DNA of 64,000 nucleotides, from the NCBI GenBank assembly GCA_030549335.1, contig CM060188.1, positions 46,403,696 to 46,467,695 on the forward strand, given 5' to 3'. The stretch comes from Pontederia crassipes (Eukaryota; Streptophyta; Magnoliopsida; Commelinales; Pontederiaceae). Below the pieces are notes generated by a model. That model was not told the DNA's origin and ran no database searches. It saw only the letters and a program-made list of their open reading frames with translations. The translations under genes and the position numbers were made by a program. The stretch's first letter is position 1. Every line of letters starts with the position of its first letter. Positions 54,274 through 64,000 of this stretch are shown piece after piece.

Positions 54274-55475
54274 CACGATTCGAATTGATCCAGTTGACTT
54301 GAATCGCATCGATCAGAAAAATTATTCCTCACTCATGTTTAACTAATTTGAGATGGGATCTTATTTTTACAGAGTCTATTCTTAATCGAAACTAAGTTCA
54401 ACTTCAAAAAAACCAAACCCTTACCCCTACCTAATTAAAAAAATATAAGTACAATATATATAATTATTATTTTATTATATGGTCCTGCTCGGAAAAATTT
54501 GAGCGAAACCTGATTCCGTTCTTTGTTCCATTCTTGGATATAATTAAAATATAATCATAATAATATATTAATTTACCTACACATTTGACTATAGTAATAT
54601 ATTGTTCTAATTAATTCTCGATTTCTTCTTAGTGTTATTCTAATTAATATAGTTTTTAGAATTGTGGGCCTAACTCTCAAGGTTGTATTAGTTTAAGTCT
54701 CTAAAGTGTAAAACTAAGTGACTCACTTTAAACACATATTAGATAGTATACTTAGTAAAATTGGGTTGAATCATTCAGTCCATTTCTCATGTAGACTTGA
54801 AATTTTTTATTAGTTAGGTATTTGACTTGGGTTTGAAAGTATAACCTAACAAGGGTGTATTATGTTTTATGTTATATATGTGTACTAAATGATTAATTGT
54901 GAACTTTTTATACCTTGAAAATTATGAATAAAGTATTTATACGTAAAAGTCCTTAGGTTGTGACATACCCTTATACTCTACAAGTTTGTGCACAAAATTT
55001 ACAAGTTTACATTTCAAGTTTATGATTTGAGTTTATCAAACATAAAGGAAGTCTATGTAAACTCGAGTTTGAAATCTTGTGCTAAATTGTCATGCAGTTA
55101 AATGAGTATGTATCCTAGTAGCTAATACTTTTTCTTCAATTATGGATGTTTGCATGAGTTGAATGATCTATTTATCATAACAAATATTTATTGAAATCAT
55201 ATGTGGATGACCATTCTATTAGGTACAAATGAGAGATTATCGGATTAATCTTTTCCTTCATCAACTAAGATATGCATGTTTGTCTTGTTGGACTATGTAT
55301 GGGCAGCTACATGAACCAAGGTCATGCATGTGGTTTCCATAACCATGCATGAAGTTCCTATGTTCATCTCCTCATTGCGAATGGATGCAATGATCCAATT
55401 GATGCCCAAGTGCCCAATTTTTTGGGATGATTATGATGGTGTCCTAGTACATAGAATGTGTATGGCTCCTTTTAA
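54274..55475. other. AT-rich intergenic DNA, no gene seen
   Basis: Low coding potential throughout, with scattered catgcatg words near 55270-55360. Nothing else recognised. Confidence 0.5.
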
Positions 55476-55487
55476 TTTCCAAGGTGA

Positions 55488-55681
55488 ATAACCAAGATGG
55501 TTGATACAATTGGATGACTGAGTTGTCTCATAAGGTCACTTAATGCTAGTAGCTCTAAGTTCAATTCTCAAAATTATTATTTTGATCAAAATTTATTCAT
55601 AACGCACGAATACCGAATTAGCCAGCCCAGATGCTATTAGTATGGTGCTAATACCAATGAGTCTCGACCCAAAAAATAAAG
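55488..55681 (+). mobile_element. SINE with 12-bp target duplication
   Basis: A 194-bp sequence lies between exact TTTCCAAGGTGA copies (55476-55487 and 55682-55693). It has a B-box-like AAGTTCAATTCTC at 55557-55569 downstream of a tRNA-like stretch (tcataaggtcacttaatg), and ends in an A-rich tail (cccaaaaaataaag). There is no ORF. Size, promoter position, tail and duplication all fit a tRNA-derived SINE. Confidence 0.7.
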
Positions 55682-55984
55682 TTTCCAAGGTGATTGGAGC
55701 TAATGAAACAAAAATGACATAAGAATTTAATGACGATATTGTTATTTTGCTTCGAGGCATTTGTAATGCAATTTTATATTACATTAATTCTTTCATTTTG
55801 GAAAGTACAAAAAAGGACAAAACAATAAGAATTACATGATGTGGTTTGATAAAAAAAATTAGAGTAAATTTATTACATGAATCGTTGTCTAGCTATTCTT
55901 CAACTTCATTTTGTAATTAGATTATCTTCGAAGTTTATTTTTGTTTCACGCATTGTCCTCCTGACCGCTAATATTAGATTTTTT

Positions 55985-56485
55985 TTATTACGCTATCAAT
56001 GTAACATAATAAAAAAATAAATTAATATAGACATATAAAAAAATGAACCCTCATCAGAATCGAAGGAAGGGGGCAACTCCCCCTCACCCTCTCCCCTCCC
56101 GTGCGGACAAAGATGGGGAGGGGTGGATGTCCCCTTCCCAGCCTCTGGCGGGAGATGAGAAGCGAAGGGGGTGGCCCCTCCGACGTCAAAGAGGGGAAGG
56201 GGGCAGCCGCCACCGTCCCAGCCTCTGCGTACGACTCGCGTGTGTAGGGGTGTGGAGGGGTCGGCTATCGGCTTCCCCATCTCTGTGTGTGAGATGCGTC
56301 TGAGGGAAAGGGGGGCAGCCCCTCCGGTGCATCGTGCAAAGCATTGGGGGAGGGGGTGGCTGCCCCCTTCCTCCGACTCCAACGAGGGGAATGGTTGCCG
56401 CCTCTTTTTTATTTTTTAATTATTCTATTATATATTTATATTATTTTATTATTTTTTGTTATGTTACATCAGCAACATAATCGAG
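55985..56485. mobile_element. Foldback element with AT-rich arms and GC-rich core
   Basis: The arms around 55990-56040 and 56400-56480 are inverted copies (ATGTAACATAA.AAAAAA shared; outward ATTA.G.T also matches). The core 56043-56400 is strikingly G/C-rich, with irregular repeats of ggcagcc and cccagcctctg words. ORFs of 60-128 codons on both strands follow from this composition and have no domain. A target duplication was not found, so the ends are approximate. Confidence 0.5.
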
Positions 56486-56644
56486 AAACTTTCTATCAAT
56501 GGTTAGGAGGACAATGCGTGCAAGAAAATTAAATTTCGAGAATAGTCTGGTTACAAAGTGAAATTGGAGGACTAATAGGGTGGTTTATGTAATTTATCCA
56601 AAATCTTGACAGGAGATGAGGTGGCTTCCCATCTTAGCCACATA

Positions 56645-56892
56645 GACTCCGATGTGCATGAAGCAATAGGTAACATATTAGAATCACAATAGAAGCCGAG
56701 GTTGAATGGCATGCACACAAGGGGAAACCATGGACGTTTTTCGGGGGTGATATGACACTAAAATGCTTGACTCCGGTGCGCATCGAAGCAATAGATAACA
56801 AATATTAGAAGCACAATAGAAGTTGAGGTAGAATGGCATGCACAGAAGAGGATACCATGGATGATTTGGGGGTGATATGACATTAAAATGCT
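56645..56892. repeat. Tandem duplication, 124-bp unit x 2
   Basis: Copies begin gactccg at 56645 and 56769 and both end aaaatgctt. Shared words include gaagcaatag, gaatggcatgcaca and gggggtgatatgaca. They are diverged at several positions. No coding function. Confidence 0.85.
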
Positions 56893-57088
56893 TCGTTTAC
56901 GTTGAAAGGGAGTGTAGCAATATAAAAAAAAACATATGTGAGATAAGGTTGTGTGATCTGAATATCTTAAAATGATTCTAATACTACCTAGAAATTGTAG
57001 GATTATAAACTTAGGATCTATATTGAATCTAGATTCAAATCTTACCTAGTGTCCATAAGTGCTTTTATTTCACTTCAAAAATCCAATT

Positions 57089-57226
57089 TGTATATGGAAC
57101 AAGGTATAGCGTAGATACTTTCATTTGAAGACCGATAGATTATGAGTTCGAATTTTATCAATGAGACATGTGTGTTTCTTCATTTTTAGTCTTTATCTTC
57201 TTGTACTAGGTGCATAGACCTAATAA
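57089..57226 (+). mobile_element. SINE with 12-bp target duplication
   Basis: A 138-bp sequence lies between exact AAAAATCCAATT copies (57077-57088 and 57227-57238). It has an A-box-like tagcgtagata (57107-57117) and a B-box-like gagttcgaatttt (57144-57156) at tRNA-like spacing, and an A-rich 3' end. No ORF. It differs in sequence from the SINE at 55488. Confidence 0.7.
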
Positions 57227-57238
57227 AAAAATCCAATT

Positions 57239-60200
57239 GTTGATACTTTTAAGTATACCACCAATGGAATTACTTATTCATCTCAATCATATAAAAATTA
57301 TATTTGGTACTTGAGCACTACTTGAAGTGATACTTTATAATTCTTTAATAGTATGTTTGGACTCTTTTTTATAAATCGATTATTTGGACTTTTAACTCAA
57401 TAATAGAGTGGAATATGATATTTTGTTTTTACAACATTGCTTCTGAAAATTATAAATGTTTTTACTTAACGAGAAAATGACATTTATGGTATTTTAGTCT
57501 ATGATGTAGTGATACTTCTAATTTTATTTTTATTGAAGTTAAATTTTCTTTTCTATCGGCAAAAAGCATGTTGTGTAAAACTCATCATTCTCTAGTTCTT
57601 CTCATTGGTAAGCATGAGGATCGATAAAGTTTGTGGAGATGTAAACCATTGAAACATTATTTGGATTAAAGGGTTGAGACCAATTGGCAATCTTTCCATC
57701 TTATCAAAGCAAATAACTAAGGAACCTATAAAATTGAAAGAAGATTTGATAAGTGTTTGTTCCTCGCTCAAGTAAAATTTTAAATTCGATTTTTGTGAAT
57801 GTAAAAAGTTTTTGTTAAGAGTTTCACTTGTCACCATCACATACACAACGCGAAGGACAATACCAGCACTACTTCTGAGATACGGGAGACTGACTACTAA
57901 AAAAAGAAATTTACAAAACATAATTAAAAAGACTGATAAAAAAAACTAAAAAGAAAAGTTTAATATTCGATGAGTACATTGAGATGAAAAGAAAATTAAA
58001 CAAAATTAGTCAGTTATCAAAAGAAATAAGATAATGGAAATATTTTGAGTGGGTTTACATGTGCATGTAATCAAAGATGGAGCGAGAGACAAAATATAGG
58101 GGAAGCCAAATTATTTATTTATATGATAATTTAAATTTTTTTTAATTAAAATATATATAAATAAATAAGAAATAAAAAATTGGGAGGGGATAGATTACTG
58201 TTTCCTTTCCTGCATGTAGTCCAAGATCTCAGTTCCTTCCTTCCCAAACTTTTAGAATTTTAAAATACAAAATTGATTTATTTTTTAAAATATTTATATT
58301 ACAATATTAAAAACATAAATAACAATTCATAATATTAATTTTGACACTGTAAAGTTAAAAAGAGGTATGAGTATAATTTCTCTTGCACTATACTTAGTTG
58401 AAAAGTTTGTCTCTATAGTCAATTTAATTGATTTTCATTTTAATACTTGACAATAATATATTGGTAAGAATATATCTTTACTTATATTATCATATTAACA
58501 AAATAGTATTGCATAATTATTTGGGTACATCAATCATATATCAAATGCGCATACATAATATAATACACCACTTAATTAAGAAAAAAATTATGTTGATAAA
58601 GATAATATATATAACCAAAAGAATTGAAATTAAAATATAAACTACTAGAATATAATTTTTAAAAAAATAAAGGATGAATTGATTGGATGAAAATAAAAGA
58701 TAAAATCAGTATACACAAATTTATAAAACTTGGAAGACCATCTATAAAAATAAGTGTAAAAAATTGTGGAATTGAACCACTTAATTAACAAAATAGATTG
58801 ATTAAAAGAATTATATAAATTAAATAATTAAATAAAACATAAAGTAGTAAAATTAATGTCTAAAATGTAAAATCATGTACAATAATTTACTATTTTATAT
58901 TATTTCATATATAACAAAAATTGGGACACCTAAATGTGCTATTTTATGTTGTTCATATAAAAAAAGTGAGCTGCCTAGAAGATTCGAACCTAGACAATTC
59001 AAAATGTCCTCCAGCGCTGCTAACTACTATTACTAATATGGTCTCAGCTTGCGGGCACAAGAACTAGCTCCACCTTTGAAATAAGCTTAATGTTGGCAAA
59101 AATGTTATTAACTTTTATAAATTAATTAAATATTTTAAATCAAATTATCATTATTATTATTTAAGCAATTTTACAATTTTTTGTTATATAGTTTTTTTAG
59201 TCGCTATAGAATAATATTATTTCAATAAAAAAATGTTTCCAACTGAATTAAATTAATTCAATCATGACAGTTGATACACTAGTGCTTATACATCCGATTT
59301 GGTTCTCATGCTATTAGTTCCAACAAGCCAACAAATCTATGGCACTAGCAATGGTGGTGACGAGACCTTGCACAATCATGCACTTAACAATGGAAGGCGC
59401 ACGTAGTCCTGCTCCAATCCTAGGTATAAAAGAATTCATGTTGCACGCATTAGGCATCGACTAAATCGGTCCAACTAGTTCAATCATAAAATAAGGGAAG
59501 TAGTACTAAAGTCTATTTTGAAAAAAGAAAATGGATTGAATGAGTCAAACCGACCAAAAATGAGTTGAATCAGAAAATATGTTCAAGCCGATTTAAAAAA
59601 AACAAATAAAAATTTGAATATAGATAGAGAAAATAAAAAAATAAGGAAAGTATAGTATATTAGGGAAGATGTAAGAATAGGAAGTAATAAAAAAGAAGGA
59701 ATGATATATTTGAATAGTACATTATAATATATTAAATTTTATAGGACGAAGGTAAAAGATAATGTTAATAATAAGGGAAAATAACTTTGAATTTGGAAAA
59801 AAAGTTAAAAAATAGCAACGAAGATAAACAAAAATAGCAATTTATGCTTAACTTAAATAAAAAGATGAAAAAATTGAAAATAATATATATTAAAAACGAA
59901 ACATATAATATATTATGGATTTTATAGGAAGAATTTAAGTAAAGTAAACAAATAACATGAAAAAACAATTTGTATTTGGAAATAAAATATGAGAAGATAG
60001 TAAAAAGAAAAATCGAAACATAGAAGAAAATTGTTCATGAAATTATTAAATAAAAAATTAAAAATTAAATTATTATAAATAACATATATTCCAAAAATGG
60101 AAAATTAATTTGTTAACATTTGATTATCAAAATGCTGATTAATTTACTTTTATTTCATTATTTTTTACCTTTAGTACTTTTATTTATAATATTTTTTGAA

Positions 60201-61828
60201 ATAATAAAAATAATATTATGATTTATAAGTCGGTTGAATCAATCAAATCACATCCAATTATCAGTGAGGTGTGATACGATAGTACTATCTTATTTTGACT
60301 TTGGAGGATAATTTTCTTTTATTATTTTTTCCTAGGAATCATCAACTTTGATTAAAAAAAGCTAAGAAAAGAAAAAACAAGGATTAGCAATAATTTGTTC
60401 AATCTATCAACAAAAAAGTTAAAAAAATATTTTACCAAGCATTCTCTACTGAAAAATAAGTGTACTTTCTTGAAGGACTGGGATTTTTTCATGTAATTTA
60501 TTTGTTGTCATGGTCTCAGTGATTTCATGCCAGGAAGAAGTAAACGTTCATGTGGAAGAAGATAAAAGAATAATAATGTCATTTAAAAGAATTTAACCTC
60601 ATTGTTACTCCCTATCATTTTACTTTTTTTATATCCAAATGAAATGATTAATATCCTTCGTCAAGATAAGTCGCCTGTTTGATTTCCCGTTGGTCTGGAT
60701 CTCTTGGGACTTAATGTTCCTTTTTCCCACTTTAAAACAATTAATTTTAAAAGTACCTTGGTCTGATTAATTTTAAATATTTACTCATGTTGCACTTTGT
60801 TACAAAGAAAACAATCATCGAATATTTCAAAGAATTTTTTTAAAAAAAATAATTGTTGTTGCGCATAAAATAGTTATTTTCTTTGTACACATCAAAAAAA
60901 ATTGTCACTTAAAAAAAATTAAACCATTTTCTAAAAGAAAGAAAAAAATATTTTGTTAAATTTGTTGTATAGTTTCTATCATGTAAAAGTTTCTGTTAAC
61001 TTTTAAAATATAGGAAATAATATTTGTACAAAAGAACGTGCTCAAGCATTTTACGAGGAATTAACATTTGGCAGACCAAGTGCTCCAATAAGGTACTTCA
61101 ATAAGGCCTTGATATGAGCCATCCAAATAAATAAATAAAGGTCTTCATATGCCTCTTCTGCATCAGCAGAATTACAATTAATTATGCCATAAATAAGACT
61201 GAAATAAATGTATACAGGCTAAAATAATACCATATCATGTTGATTTATTTCTGTTCGGGCAGCAGTTCATTCTTGTAGCACAAATATAAGAGTGATCAAT
61301 TATCGACATGCACATAATGTAAACGGAGTGACAGTAACATATTTGATAGCTAATGGCAATATGTTTTTAGGAAGGTAAAATAGTGCCAACAATAAAACTA
61401 CTACTGAAAATTAAATGATAAGAAAAAAATTGAATAAACAGGTCGTGAAAGCCAAATTTTACATTTCCTGACTACCTTATTGATATTGTTGATTCAGTCA
61501 AAGAATACAAAGAACTGAATCTTCTCATCCATGACCGAACCTATGGCCCATATGACATTTTGGGAAAAAAAATAATTTACAAGACCACATGAGCATACAA
61601 TCTAACAAGCCAAAACAAAAAGCTGGCTAGGGTAAGGTTATTCTCGTCCATCTGAATCCAAGCAGTTCATTGATGGAATCAAATTCAAAAGTATATCTAG
61701 TTGCAGATGACCAAATTAGTGTCTGCCACACAAGAGTTTATTGCTGTTATTGTTGTATGCTCTTGAGAATGATTCGATACACATGAACGTCACAACTCTT
61801 TTTTACTCATCGGCAGAAAGCTTCACAG
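57239..61828. other. Long AT-rich gene-free stretch
   Basis: No credible gene is seen in 4.6 kb. Short ORFs are AT-rich and without domains. 58969-59070 on the minus strand holds a tRNA-like B box (GGTTCGAATC near 58985) with an A-box-like TTAGCAGCGCTGG upstream, possibly a decayed SINE with no duplication found. 61500-61828 may hold VAC14 3' UTR. Confidence 0.5.
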
Positions 61829-62742
61829 CTATCTTGAAGGAGGTCGAGCAATGTCAGAGGCTTCTGATGATTGAGATTCTTTGGATAATTGCATCTCCTA
61901 ATGAATAACAACCATTTCAGGAAGGAAAAGTAGAAAATGCAATAAAGTTTATATTATTCTGACCAGAAATAGGTACAATCATCAATGGATTTCAAGATGC
62001 AAAAGCAAATACCTGAGGACGATGAACCTGAGATGATGCTGCTGGTATTGAATTGTTCAACTGCTTTGGTGGTTTATATTTCCGATGTAGATTCTGGATG
62101 TGCTCGAACTGTTGCAGTCTAGAAGGAAAATCAATTATACTACAAATGTTTGTCGCATCTTGATTCCGATTGTCCTCTGATATCTGCAGAATTGAGTATG
62201 GGTTCCCAGGGGATGATCTCTTTATTTGCTCATTACCATAAGCATAAGGTGGTACAGTTTTTAAACGCGTCCTTAGTATTTTGAATGCTGCACTTTGCTG
62301 AAATAGAGCAGGTTAAGATGATAAATCTTTAGTCAGAAAAATAAATGAAGACATTTTTCATGAAAGGTAAACTAAGACCTATTAAAGTAATGATTAGTAG
62401 AAATTTGCAACCAGGAGACTGGATTGTTCCAACATATTTCTCATATTGCATGTGGAACTTATGGCTGGAACTACATTTCATATTATACAAATATTCTAAT
62501 AGTAGGATGTCTCGGAAACCACTGAATTGATCTTGTCCACCAGAATTGTATTTTTATATATGTATTTTGTCAGAAACCTAATTTTTTTTCCAATGGAGTA
62601 AAATTACAAGAAATATATTTCAGTGACTCAGTCGGATTAATATATTCAGAGCATATAGATGTCAAGTACGTACCTGTGGAAGCAGCATCAAAAGACCATA
62701 TAATGTCTTCAATAACCAAACATGTTTTCCAGGTTCAAGAAG
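61829..62742 (-). CDS. VAC14: VAC14 (PI(3,5)P2 scaffold), last three exons, partial
   Basis: VAC14 is the HEAT-repeat scaffold that holds the PIKfyve/FAB1 lipid kinase and FIG4 phosphatase together on endosomal and vacuolar membranes. Minus-strand exons 62674-62742, 62013-62297 and 61829-61897 have AG/GT borders and lengths divisible by three. They encode LLEPGKHVWLLKTLYGLLML, then QSAAFKILRTRLKTVPPYAY and RLQQFEHIQNLH, then EMQLSKESQSSEAS and RPPSR before TAG. The first two blocks are highly conserved in plant VAC14, and the C-terminal end is where FIG4 binds. About 140 of roughly 700 residues are present. The preceding exon was not found between 62743 and 63301, so it should lie beyond the hAT element that begins at 63302 or past the window. 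No defect is seen in these exons. Confidence 0.88.
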
Positions 62743-63301
62743 CTGTTAGAAGGTGCACCAAATCATTGGTTATCAATAAAGAAAGCTACAATTTCATGGT
62801 GAAACATAAGTTTGAACCCAAAACCATAGACAAACAAATAGGTGGATTGTTGAAGAAGTCAATAGCAAGTTTGTTTACATTGCTTTTTTTTTGAGAAATT
62901 ACCAAATCACTTAACACCTGTACATGGATATTTCTGCAGAAACTTACTATTTCACCTATATTTTACACCCCATCCAAGCATGTAATGGTGGCCCTAAGCA
63001 AATATCAATCTGTTGACCCTCCATTTAGTTCTTTCCAATATCATTATCAACCAACGATTTCCCCTCTTTGACTCCAGGACTACCAACCATAATCACTTGC
63101 TAAGAAAATAGCTGCTGCCTAGTATGGCAGCAGAGATGTTCCTCCTCACCTTCTCCTTTTTCTCATCCTATATCACCTTCATCCCTCGCTTTGCCTGGTC
63201 AACCTCTCTGGTTGATGGTACGACCAAATTGCAACTGATTATTTTCTGTTGTCTAATTTCTTGGTTTACGACTGTTCAACTTTTCAAGAATGCATCTAGA
63301 G

Positions 63302-64000
63302 CAATGTTGTAAGACCCGGACCGGACGTCGACCCGGATAAGTCTCCGGGTCAGGTTGGACCGGTCGAACCGGTTAACTCGGACGGTCGGACCGGATATTA
63401 ATAAAATAATATAAAAAGATAAATTGTAATACTTATATATTCTTATCAATAATTAATATATTTCTACAACAAAGTACATATGATTAAATCATTTTAATTA
63501 AAATTAAAAAATCAAATGTGACATATTTAACTATTGATATGAGTTTTATGTGATTTTAATATATTCAATTACAATTTACAAATTCATTTTCTCAAATTTA
63601 ACTTTACTTAAACTAGAAAGATTATTGTAGTTTCTATTTTTTAATTTAATTAGGTAACTAATCTTTTCATATTTAATTTTTGACATTTAAAATATTATAA
63701 AATTTCTTATCAAACAAAATAATTATATAAATGACTGATGATAACCATTGTATAATATAAAATAACTTGGCATTCAGATAAATAAATATAGCACAGTGGT
63801 ATATACACATAAGTTGGTTTCAGGAGGTCTTGAGTTCAAAACCCAGTGTCCACATTATTTCAAGATATTTTCAATTTTTGGACTGGCCGGTTCTTGCAAA
63901 ACCGCCGGTTCAACGGTTCAACCCGGTTTTAGGCGGGTTTTGACCGGTCTTGACCGGTTCGAAACGGTCTGACTCCTAATCCGGTTTTGGGGTCGAACCA
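63302..64000. mobile_element. hAT-type element, CAATGTTGT family, cut by right edge
   Basis: It starts CAATGTTGTAAGACCCGG, the same terminus as 39395 and 53669, and continues with ACCGGTC/CCGGTT words that return in inverted sense near 63880-64000. It probably lies in a VAC14 intron, but the right end is not visible. At 63789-63843 it contains tRNA-like boxes (tagcacagtgg and gagttcaaaacc). Confidence 0.55.

Noticed and set aside
57592-57921. 109-codon minus-strand ORF
   Set aside because: No recognisable domain, AT-rich composition and no splice or family evidence; treated as chance.
62345-63312. Plus-strand ORFs of 61-72 codons near VAC14
   Set aside because: They overlap or lie between VAC14 exons on the opposite strand and show no conserved features.

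Overview
This is a stretch of plant nuclear genome. It has intron-rich eukaryotic genes with GT-AG splice sites, embedded in AT-rich DNA full of nested LTR retrotransposons, LINEs, SINEs and hAT/Mutator-type miniature elements. A monocot is likely: the 5' coding parts (TAF13 exon 1, the dehydrogenase exon 3, the PPR N-terminus) are very GC-rich and fall to near-neutral GC toward the 3' ends, the steep gradient typical of commelinid monocots. The species cannot be named from sequence alone.

Layout. (1) 1-5830, + strand: the 3' part (seven exons) of cytosolic phosphoglucomutase, cut by the left edge, with a 3.1 kb antisense RTE-type LINE in one intron. (2) 7460-11355, - strand: a complete five-exon TAF13 gene (TFIID subunit, 137 aa). 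A ~1 kb CpG- and GA-rich insertion lies about 40 bp upstream of its start codon. (3) 11.4-35 kb: a transposon-rich tract holding a Mutator-like element with a GC-rich interior (13212-14192), a Copia solo LTR (16652-17862), a hAT MITE (19984-20483), a gag-only Copia remnant (20943-23574), a defective chromodomain Gypsy element joined to it (23575-31690), and a candidate solo LTR (31862-32131). (4) 35153-37098, + strand: a complete five-exon zinc-dependent alcohol dehydrogenase of the cinnamyl-alcohol/mannitol dehydrogenase family (356 aa). (5) 37.8-45.6 kb: hAT elements, an L1 LINE fragment, a 204-bp SINE-like deletion derivative of the RTE LINE, and exons of an unidentified, apparently broken gene. 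(6) 45671-47344, - strand: an intronless P-class PPR gene (557 aa). (7) 47907-52758: a full-length but inactive Copia element with both LTRs. (8) 52.8-61.8 kb: gene-free AT-rich DNA with three SINE candidates, a hAT MITE, a GC-rich foldback element and a 124-bp tandem duplication. (9) 61829-62742, - strand: the last three exons of VAC14; the rest lies beyond the right edge. A further hAT-type element starts at 63302 and runs off the end.

The host genes are unrelated housekeeping or family genes (sugar phosphate metabolism, basal transcription, alcohol oxidation, organelle RNA processing, PI(3,5)P2 scaffold) and form no pathway or cluster. The interest lies in the mobile DNA: exact target-site duplications can be read for many elements, several sit in introns or just upstream of genes, and independent families share the same pattern of premature stop codons. 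I saw no CRISPR array, complete tRNA or rRNA gene, or clearly new gene system.
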